Shown here in pieces: positions 7,647-12,054 of a stretch of DNA of 12,054 nucleotides. The stretch covers positions 56,676-68,729 of the forward strand of contig DDYW01000085.1 in NCBI GenBank assembly GCA_002348185.1, in the 5' to 3' direction. Under the pieces are notes generated by a model. The model searched no databases, was not told where the DNA came from, and worked only from the letters and a program-made list of their open reading frames with translations. The first letter of the stretch is position 1. Every line of letters starts with the position of its first letter. Source of the stretch: Candidatus Hydrogenedentes bacterium UBA2224 (GTDB taxonomy: Bacteria; Hydrogenedentota; Hydrogenedentia; Hydrogenedentales; SLHB01). The translations under genes and the position numbers were made by a program.

Positions 7647-8813
7647 TCAGTCCGTGCTCTCCGAAGGCACGAGCCTCCTGTACCCCCAGGCATCGAGGGC
7701 GAAACCCCAGTGCTGCTCCACCTTTTCGAGGTCGGCGGGGCTGGAAGGGAAACTGTTTTTCCGGTACTCCGCCTGGGTGTGCAGGTACCGCGCCATATGG
7801 GGCCGCGCCTCATCCCACCGGGGCAACCCCAGTGCTTCATAGATCGCAGCCATGCGCTCGATCGGATCGCGTTCGAGGTCCTCAAACCGGACCTCAACCA
7901 GGTTGCCCGCCGGTATAAGCGTCCTGTCCTGAAGGTAGCGCGACATCATGTCCCGGTAGAACGTCAGCACGTTGCATTCGATCTCGCTGTCCGGGATCTT
8001 TTGGAATGCGATCATGTCGAGCGTGGCCCGGTGAAAATTCAGCGTGGACTTAAACACCGTGTAGGGGTCCCGGCAGACATGGATGAACTTCGCTTCGGGA
8101 AAGAGCTCCAGCAGGGCAGGAATTCGCGCGTTATTGACGGGGTTTTTGAGCACCAGCGGGCGGCCGTTGGTGCGGATGCTTGCCTTTTTCAGTACGTCCA
8201 GGTACGTTTCGGACCATCCGGCGCGTTCAGGCTCGGAGAGTCCTTCAAACAGAACGTATTTCCGGAACAGCTCGCCCATCCGCCTTGGAAAGTACCAGCC
8301 GACATAAAAGGAGTGGCCGCAGAGGTTGCACAGGGCGAACTCCTCCTCCTGGGGCAGATCCAGTCCCAGCGGCATCCTGTCCATATGCCGGCGGGCGGGT
8401 GCGCACCATGCGATGAGCGGGCGCAGCGGGTTGAATGGCAGCAGACAGGATTCCGGCACCAGCACCTGGAACGTCGAGACGAATCCGAACTGGGGGTCGC
8501 ACGTCATGAGATTGTGCAGATGCGTGGTTCCGGTACGCCAGTGTCCCAGAATGAAGATTGGCGGATGCGGGATGGCCACCGAGGGGGCTTGCCTGTTCCA
8601 GGAAAACCGTTCGGCCGCCCGTAACGCAGCCCCGAACGGGCTGAGCGCCGTCACCTGCGCGGCCCGCCAGCGATAGCGCGGATCGATGCCGCCGCCCGCC
8701 CGGTTCAGGCGCACCCAGTGCCGGAACGACGTGAGCGTAAGCGGATGATCGATCAGCCGCGCGATTCCGCGCCTGCCCGTGTTGTTATTGCTGCGCACGT
8801 CGTTCACGTTCAT
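7647..8813 (-). CDS. PAPS-dependent sulfotransferase (Sulfotransfer_3-like)
   Basis: The 388-aa protein would transfer sulfate from PAPS to a carbohydrate, lipid or other acceptor. The 5'-phosphosulfate loop is clear: ILGHWRTGTTHLHNL (88-102), a P-loop-like RTGTTHL. The family LKNP motif is at 222-225. The 3'-phosphate site is FIHVCRDPYTVFKSTLN (243-259), with Arg248 and Ser256 in the expected places. There is no signal peptide, so it is probably cytoplasmic, where PAPS is available. Its ATG (8813-8811) overlaps the TGA of the upstream gene as ATGA, so translation should be coupled to it; a GGAAG lies about 12 nt upstream within that gene. Length is normal for the family. The acceptor cannot be told from sequence; the coupled outer-membrane-like protein suggests a cell-surface or envelope product, which is inference only. 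Confidence 0.93.
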   Translation of the reverse strand: MNVNDVRSNNNTGRRGIARLIDHPLTLTSFRHWVRLNRAGGGIDPRYRWRAAQVTALSPFGAALRAAERFSWNRQAPSVAIPHPPIFILGHWRTGTTHLHNLMTCDPQFGFVSTFQVLVPESCLLPFNPLRPLIAWCAPARRHMDRMPLGLDLPQEEEFALCNLCGHSFYVGWYFPRRMGELFRKYVLFEGLSEPERAGWSETYLDVLKKASIRTNGRPLVLKNPVNNARIPALLELFPEAKFIHVCRDPYTVFKSTLNFHRATLDMIAFQKIPDSEIECNVLTFYRDMMSRYLQDRTLIPAGNLVEVRFEDLERDPIERMAAIYEALGLPRWDEARPHMARYLHTQAEYRKNSFPSSPADLEKVEQHWGFALDAWGYRRLVPSESTD

Positions 8814-9676
8814 CGGAAGAAGTACTTCCAGGCCAGGGTGGAGGCGGGACCCTCGAAGTCATATCTTCGTTCCTTGAAGAAATTATATCCGGCATTAACG
8901 GAAACCAGGCTTTTGGGGGTCAATGGCATATCGGCCCCGATGCACAGGTTCACGCTGGGGATCAGCCATTCATCCGCGAGCTGCACCTGGACCAGCGTGC
9001 CGAAGGGTTCAAAACCCACCTTGGCTTTGGCGTCGTAGCCGGCGCGGGTCCAGGTGAGCCGGCTGCCGAGAAAGGGCCGTGCCGCCCGCAAGCGCTCCTT
9101 GAGCCCAGCATACTCCCCGAGCGTGACTGTCCGCCAGGGGTAATAGTCCACGCCGACGCCCGCGTAGAGCGCCTCGCGCTGAATCTCGAAATCCGTGTGC
9201 AGGGGCAGGAGCAGCAGGCTGGGGTTGGTGGCTTTGGTTCGCACCTTGCCCGCCGAATACCCCGCTTCGAAAAATACCACCCACCGGTCGCCCAGGACCC
9301 GCCCCACGCCAATATGCGGAGGCCACATCAGGCCATCGTCGCTCACATCGCTGAATGTCCGCACATCGTCGAAACCCGGGGCCAGCAGGTGCATTGGGCG
9401 GTTGAAGAAACGGTCCACAAGCTGCTCGCTTTCCAGTTTGGGATAGGTATTGACCGTCGCCGCCAGAAAATGCCACCGGAGCGGCGCCGCGCCGGCCTCG
9501 GATTCGACCGGTCCGGAAACCGGGGCCTGAGCCTCCACGGGGAGCGGGGCGCGAACCTCGGGGATGGTGGAACACGAAACCGCGCACAGCCCTCCTGCCA
9601 CGATCCCAAGCAGGCGACACAGCTCGGTTCGGCTGCGAGTGTATCCAGATGCGCAGAGCCCTTTCACCAGGTGCAT
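8810..9676 (-). CDS. Outer-membrane beta-barrel-like lipoprotein, family not recognised
   Basis: This 288-aa protein has a basic N-terminus and a hydrophobic segment (LLGIVAGGL) ending in AVSC with Cys35, a slightly atypical lipobox. A Pro/Ala-rich linker (37-65) precedes about 220 residues of amphipathic beta-strand pattern: VVFFEAGYSAGKV, ALYAGVGVDYYPW, FLGSRLTW, LVSVNAGYNFF. The end, LAWKYFFR, has aromatic residues near the C-terminus as in outer-membrane barrels. I infer a small outer-membrane protein with a lipid anchor; I know no specific family. The ATG at 9676 has GGGGA immediately before it, which is too close to act as a ribosome binding site. A GTG at 9667 has the same site at 9 nt and may be the true start (285 aa). 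Its TGA overlaps the ATG of the sulfotransferase gene. Confidence 0.8.
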   Translation of the reverse strand: MHLVKGLCASGYTRSRTELCRLLGIVAGGLCAVSCSTIPEVRAPLPVEAQAPVSGPVESEAGAAPLRWHFLAATVNTYPKLESEQLVDRFFNRPMHLLAPGFDDVRTFSDVSDDGLMWPPHIGVGRVLGDRWVVFFEAGYSAGKVRTKATNPSLLLLPLHTDFEIQREALYAGVGVDYYPWRTVTLGEYAGLKERLRAARPFLGSRLTWTRAGYDAKAKVGFEPFGTLVQVQLADEWLIPSVNLCIGADMPLTPKSLVSVNAGYNFFKERRYDFEGPASTLAWKYFFR

Positions 9677-9834
9677 TCCCCAGGATTAGCTACCGTATGC
9701 GTTTGAACCGTCCCGGAACCACGAAGCGCGCGCCACGGCCCAAACTGTCCGGCCGCCCCGCCCCGGTGGCTCGGACGGGGCCCGGGTTCCATGGTTTTGC
9801 CCCGCCCAACCAGCGCCGCCGGCGTGTTCGGGAA

Positions 9835-9864
9835 ATACTATCCTTCTCGTCGGGTATGCATCAA
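9835..9864 (-). promoter_or_regulatory. Candidate promoter for the lipoprotein-sulfotransferase operon
   Basis: On the minus strand TTGATG (9864-9859) and TAGTAT (9840-9835) are separated by 18 bp, each matching 4 of 6 consensus bases. The start point would be near 9828, leaving a leader of about 150-160 nt before the lipoprotein start. The orientation and position fit the first gene of the minus-strand pair, but both hexamers are imperfect. Confidence 0.35.
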
Positions 9865-9918
9865 CCTTCTCGTCCGCGGAGCGCGCGTTGGCATGCGGCG
9901 CCGCAGCCCCGAGGGTCC

Positions 9919-9948
9919 CTGATGCCGTGGCATCCATTTGGGTATAAT
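9919..9948 (+). promoter_or_regulatory. Candidate promoter of the DUF2959-type lipoprotein gene
   Basis: TATAAT at 9943-9948 is a perfect -10 hexamer within GGTATAATAG. The best -35 is CTGATG at 9919-9924 (3 of 6) at 18 bp spacing. Transcription would start near 9955, about 68 nt before the ATG at 10023. The -10 match and location are good; the -35 is weak. Confidence 0.5.
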
Positions 9949-10022
9949 AGAATGCGCAGCGGATTGCCCGCTGTTCCCATTTCCGAAGACGTCATGTTCT
10001 CTGACGCACAGAGGGTCCGCCC

Positions 10023-10667
10023 ATGAAAGTCCTGAAGCTCTTTCTCGCCGTAAGCCTTGCTGGAGTCAGCGCCTGCAGCACCATGTACTACGGGGCCATG
10101 GAAAAGGTGGGCATACATAAGCGCGAAATCATGGTGGACCGCATCAAGGAGGCCCGCGACACCCAGAACGAGGCCAAGGAACAGGTGTTGACGGCCATGG
10201 AGCAGTTCAAGCGCGTGGTCAACTTCGAGGGCGGTGATCTCGAGAAAGAATACAACAAGCTCAATGCGACGATGGAAAAAACCCAGGCCGAAGCGGACAA
10301 GGTACGCGACCGCATCCGTTCGGTCGAGGATGTGTCGGACGCGCTGTTCCGCGAGTGGCGCGCGGAAATCAAGCAATACACCAGCGACACGCTCCGGAAA
10401 GCAAGCGAGCGGAAGTACGAGGTCACCCAGGAGCGGTACGCGGACTTCATCGAGGCCATGAAACAGGCCGAGAGCAAGCTGGAACCCGTGCTGGCGGTGC
10501 TGCGGGACCAGGTGTTGTTCATGAAACACAACCTGAACGCGCGGGCCATCGCGGGGCTGAGCGATGAGGTGGTCAGCGTTCAGGCGAACGTGGACACGCT
10601 GGTTCGGGATATGGAACATGCCATTGCCCAGGCCGATTCGTTTGTGGCGGCCCTCCAGGCGGAATGA
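10023..10667 (+). CDS. DUF2959-like coiled-coil lipoprotein
   Basis: The 214-aa protein starts with a lipoprotein signal: MKVLKLFLAVSLAG, then the lipobox VSAC with Cys18. The mature part begins with YYGAMEKVGIHKRE (22-35), a hallmark of the DUF2959 family, and continues as long charged helices with heptad-like spacing to the end. Other family-like blocks are VVNFEGGDLEKEYNKLN (66-82), SVEDVSDALFREW (100-112) and RDQVLFMKHNLNARAI (163-178). The molecular function of the family is unknown; it is expected to be a membrane-anchored periplasmic coiled coil. The ATG is preceded by GAGGG at about 7-8 nt. It has its own promoter candidate, and the next gene follows after 186 nt on the same strand, so an operon is possible but not certain. 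Confidence 0.9.
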   Translation: MKVLKLFLAVSLAGVSACSTMYYGAMEKVGIHKREIMVDRIKEARDTQNEAKEQVLTAMEQFKRVVNFEGGDLEKEYNKLNATMEKTQAEADKVRDRIRSVEDVSDALFREWRAEIKQYTSDTLRKASERKYEVTQERYADFIEAMKQAESKLEPVLAVLRDQVLFMKHNLNARAIAGLSDEVVSVQANVDTLVRDMEHAIAQADSFVAALQAE

Positions 10668-10853
10668 AGGCCATCGTGCTGGCGCGTCCATTGGGGCGAA
10701 GGGGTGTATGGTCCGTTGCGGGGCCGTGTGTCCGCCGATCCCTGGTGGAATTCCCCTCATAACAAGTCGAATCCGTTTCGAAATGGCGTCAACCGTGCCC
10801 GGGCGGTGGGACGGCAATACTGGAACTGGCTGCTGAGGCAAAGGAGTGTGCAC
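10668..10853 (+). other. Intergenic spacer between lipoprotein and hydrolase genes
   Basis: The 186-nt gap contains no supported gene. An open frame joined to the downstream hydrolase begins at 10704, but its first 50 codons lack any ribosome binding site and would place the signal peptide internally, so I treat them as untranslated. I see no clear promoter or terminator. AAGGAG at 10841-10846 is the ribosome binding site of the next gene. Confidence 0.5.
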
Positions 10854-11780
10854 ATGAGGATGCGACGGGGGTTCGTGCTGTGTGGATTGCTCTGGGCGGT
10901 TCACTGGGCGGCGTTTTGCGGGGAGGTCCAGCCGTATCCCCGCGTGACCCGGGAGGCCTTCGAAGCGAGGCGGCCGTTCTTTGCATACGACAAGGACATT
11001 CCGCTGGACGGGCGCGTCGTGCTCGAGAAGAAGGGAGACCATTCCACGCGGTGGAAACTGCTCTTCCGGGGAGTGCAGGGGTTTCTGGTGCCGGGGTATC
11101 TTGAAATTCCAGAAACCGCCAGCAAACCGTATCCGCTGGTTGTGCTTCTCCACGGCTGGAGCGGCGGCAAGGAGGACTGGTGGCAGGAAGGCAACTACAT
11201 CAACGGGTCGGAGATGCGCACGGCCCTGTTGGAGGCCGGTTATGCCGTTCTGGCCTTTGACGCCGCGGCGCATGGCGAGCGCAGCCATGAGATTGACTAC
11301 CTTCACGTAAATGCCTATGACGACCCCGTTGCGCCGCCGCGGCGCAACTACTTCTCTATCCCGGAAATCGTGATACAAACGGTGAAAGACTGCCGCCGGG
11401 CCCTGGATTATCTCGAAGCGCGGGGCGACATCGATATGGGCCGTGTGGGCGCGCTGGGCTACAGCATGGGCGGCGTCAATACCATGCTGCTCCTGGCACT
11501 CGAGCCCCGCTTCAAGACGGGGGTCGCCTGCGTGCCTCCCTGGTACAACGCCGCTTGGACGCCCGTGGAACCGGTGGATTACACGTGGGGCATTGCGGAA
11601 AAGCCGTTGTTGATGCTCATGGGGCGCAAGGACGCATTCTATACGGAATCCGAGATCGAGGCGTCGTGCAAGGCTTACCTGAATCCCGACACCAGCCGGG
11701 TCATCTGGTACGACCGGGACCATCAACTCTCGTCCGTCTACGTCGCCGACGCCCTGGAATGGGTGAAACGGCACCTGTAA
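10854..11780 (+). CDS. Exported alpha/beta hydrolase (dienelactone hydrolase or acetyl-xylan-esterase-like)
   Basis: The protein has 308 aa from the ATG at 10854, chosen because AAGGAG lies 7 nt upstream and a signal peptide follows directly (MRMRRGF, then VLCGLLWAVHWAAF, with cleavage near residue 23). The alpha/beta-hydrolase fold is shown by the oxyanion segment LLHGWSGG (98-105), the nucleophile elbow GYSMGG with Ser204, a likely acid Asp260 in GRKDAF, and His290 in YDRDHQ. Length and layout match secreted esterases of the DLH or AXE type. The substrate is unknown; carbohydrate ester cleavage in the periplasm or outside fits the neighbourhood but is inference. A peptidase of the prolyl-oligopeptidase group is less likely because there is no propeller domain. 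It is the last gene before the REP-like repeats. Confidence 0.9.
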   Translation: MRMRRGFVLCGLLWAVHWAAFCGEVQPYPRVTREAFEARRPFFAYDKDIPLDGRVVLEKKGDHSTRWKLLFRGVQGFLVPGYLEIPETASKPYPLVVLLHGWSGGKEDWWQEGNYINGSEMRTALLEAGYAVLAFDAAAHGERSHEIDYLHVNAYDDPVAPPRRNYFSIPEIVIQTVKDCRRALDYLEARGDIDMGRVGALGYSMGGVNTMLLLALEPRFKTGVACVPPWYNAAWTPVEPVDYTWGIAEKPLLMLMGRKDAFYTESEIEASCKAYLNPDTSRVIWYDRDHQLSSVYVADALEWVKRHL

Positions 11781-11851
11781 CGGCACATCAGCCCTCCGGC
11801 GGCGGGCCTCCGCAATCCCGGCCAACGCGAAGGCACAATGCTCAGACGCTT

Positions 11852-11865
11852 GCGCCTTCTGGCGC
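11852..11865 (-). repeat. Diverged inverted REP-like hairpin
   Basis: GCGCC (11852-11856), loop TTCT, GGCGC (11861-11865) form a 5-bp stem. Read on the minus strand it is AGCGCC-AGAA-GGCGC, nearly the same as the AGCGCC-GAA-GGCGC hairpin of the two downstream repeats, so it may be a decayed copy in opposite orientation. It lies 72 nt after the hydrolase stop. No clean T-tract follows, so a terminator role is less likely. Confidence 0.4.
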
Positions 11866-11916
11866 TGGAATTCTTGTCGACTCACCCACGTGGTGAAACG
11901 AGAGACCATGCTGCCT

Positions 11917-11962
11917 TCCGGAGCGCCGAAGGCGCGATAACATACCAGCCCAGCCCGCAGGG
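11917..11962 (+). repeat. REP-like unit, copy 1 (truncated right palindrome)
   Basis: The 46 bases are identical to 11998-12043. The unit contains a short hairpin GCGCC-GAA-GGCGC (11923-11935), an AT-richer spacer (GATAACATA) and the left arm of a second palindrome (CCCAGCCC). The right arm GGGCTGGG seen in copy 2 is broken after GGG here, where the sequence turns to TCGATATGG. Such two-hairpin units resemble REP elements mobilised by RAYT (TnpA-REP) transposases. Confidence 0.75.
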
Positions 11963-11997
11963 TCGATATGGCGAGGGGAAAGACGCAGAGTCGCGCC

Positions 11998-12043
11998 TCC
12001 GGAGCGCCGAAGGCGCGATAACATACCAGCCCAGCCCGCAGGG
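11998..12043 (+). repeat. REP-like unit, copy 2
   Basis: This copy is identical to copy 1 over 46 bases and offset by 81 bp. It carries the hairpin GCGCC-GAA-GGCGC (12004-12016) and the complete second palindrome CCCAGCCC-GCA-GGGCTGGG, which runs on to 12048. The array may continue past the window edge. Confidence 0.75.
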
Positions 12044-12048
12044 CTGGG
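12030..12048. repeat. Perfect 8-bp inverted repeat in REP-like copy 2
   Basis: CCCAGCCC (12030-12037), loop GCA, GGGCTGGG (12041-12048). The GC-rich hairpin followed by TACAGG could block exonucleases or attenuate transcription entering from the right, and it is the probable recognition structure for a RAYT-type transposase. These roles are inferred from known REP elements. Confidence 0.6.
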
Positions 12049-12054
12049 TACAGG

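Larger units (their letters stand above)
9677..10022. promoter_or_regulatory. 346-nt divergent intergenic region
   Basis: No gene is supported here. The region lies between the starts of two oppositely oriented genes and holds a promoter candidate for each. The left half (about 9700-9830) is very GC-rich, with scattered short inverted matches such as GGAACC near 9715 and GGTTCC near 9785. The right part is less GC-rich and contains a perfect TATAAT. I see no RNA gene and no repeat of note. Confidence 0.6.
11781..12054. other. Non-coding right end with REP-like repeats
   Basis: No gene is supported between the hydrolase stop and the window edge. The stretch holds one diverged hairpin and two copies of a 46-bp palindromic unit. 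Long minus-strand frames crossing it are products of the repeat and of antisense GC-rich code, with a duplicated MLSRLRRSG string caused by the repeat itself. Confidence 0.65.

Noticed and set aside
7530..8624. Plus-strand open frame of 364 codons
   Set aside because: It is antisense to the sulfotransferase with intact PAPS-binding motifs.
10704..10853. Fifty-codon N-terminal extension of the alpha/beta hydrolase
   Set aside because: There is no ribosome binding site before 10704, and the extension would precede a clear signal peptide; the ATG at 10854 has AAGGAG at 7 nt.
9861..11909. Minus-strand open frame of 682 codons
   Set aside because: It runs opposite two well-supported plus-strand genes and into the repeat region; no domain is recognisable.
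11917..12054. CRISPR array
   Set aside because: Only two units are seen with a 35-bp gap, and the units are palindromic at both ends with no cas gene nearby; REP-like elements explain them better.

Overview
The window is GC-rich bacterial DNA, roughly 60% or more by eye, from what looks like a Gram-negative polysaccharide-degrading heterotroph. Signs of this are outer-membrane-type lipoproteins, Tat- and Sec-exported enzymes, a PAPS sulfotransferase, an exported Gfo/Idh/MocA oxidoreductase, pectate-lyase modules with calcium-binding tails, and REP-like palindromic repeats. This mix is typical of Planctomycetota, Verrucomicrobiota, Lentisphaerota and Candidatus Hydrogenedentota. I lean weakly to Hydrogenedentota, but no marker gene in the window settles it.

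Region 1 (1-6226) is a pectin or rhamnogalacturonan locus. Two minus-strand genes lie 46 nt apart. The first is a 1213-aa secreted fusion of a rhamnogalacturonan-acetylesterase-like SGNH domain with two pectate-lyase (PL1-like) domains. The second encodes an Asp-rich secreted protein of unknown family that runs off the left edge. Divergently, across a 250-nt regulatory gap, lies a Tat-exported SGNH hydrolase on the plus strand (5450-6226). The inferred joint role is removal of acetyl groups and cleavage of the pectic backbone outside the cytoplasm.

Region 2 (6319-9676) is all minus strand. An outer-membrane-like lipoprotein overlaps a sulfotransferase by ATGA, so the pair should be translationally coupled. 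A Tat-signal Gfo/Idh/MocA oxidoreductase follows after 146 nt with its own well-formed promoter (TTGACG-17-TATGCT).

Region 3 (9677-12054) is plus strand. After a 346-nt divergent promoter region come a DUF2959-type coiled-coil lipoprotein and then an exported alpha/beta hydrolase. The right end is non-coding and carries two exact copies of a 46-bp REP-like unit plus a diverged inverted hairpin.

I see no tRNA, rRNA, CRISPR array, insertion sequence or phage gene. The most unusual items are the three-domain fusion enzyme, the unrecognised Asp-rich edge gene, the coupled lipoprotein-sulfotransferase pair and the REP-like array. I did not find a clearly new multi-gene system.
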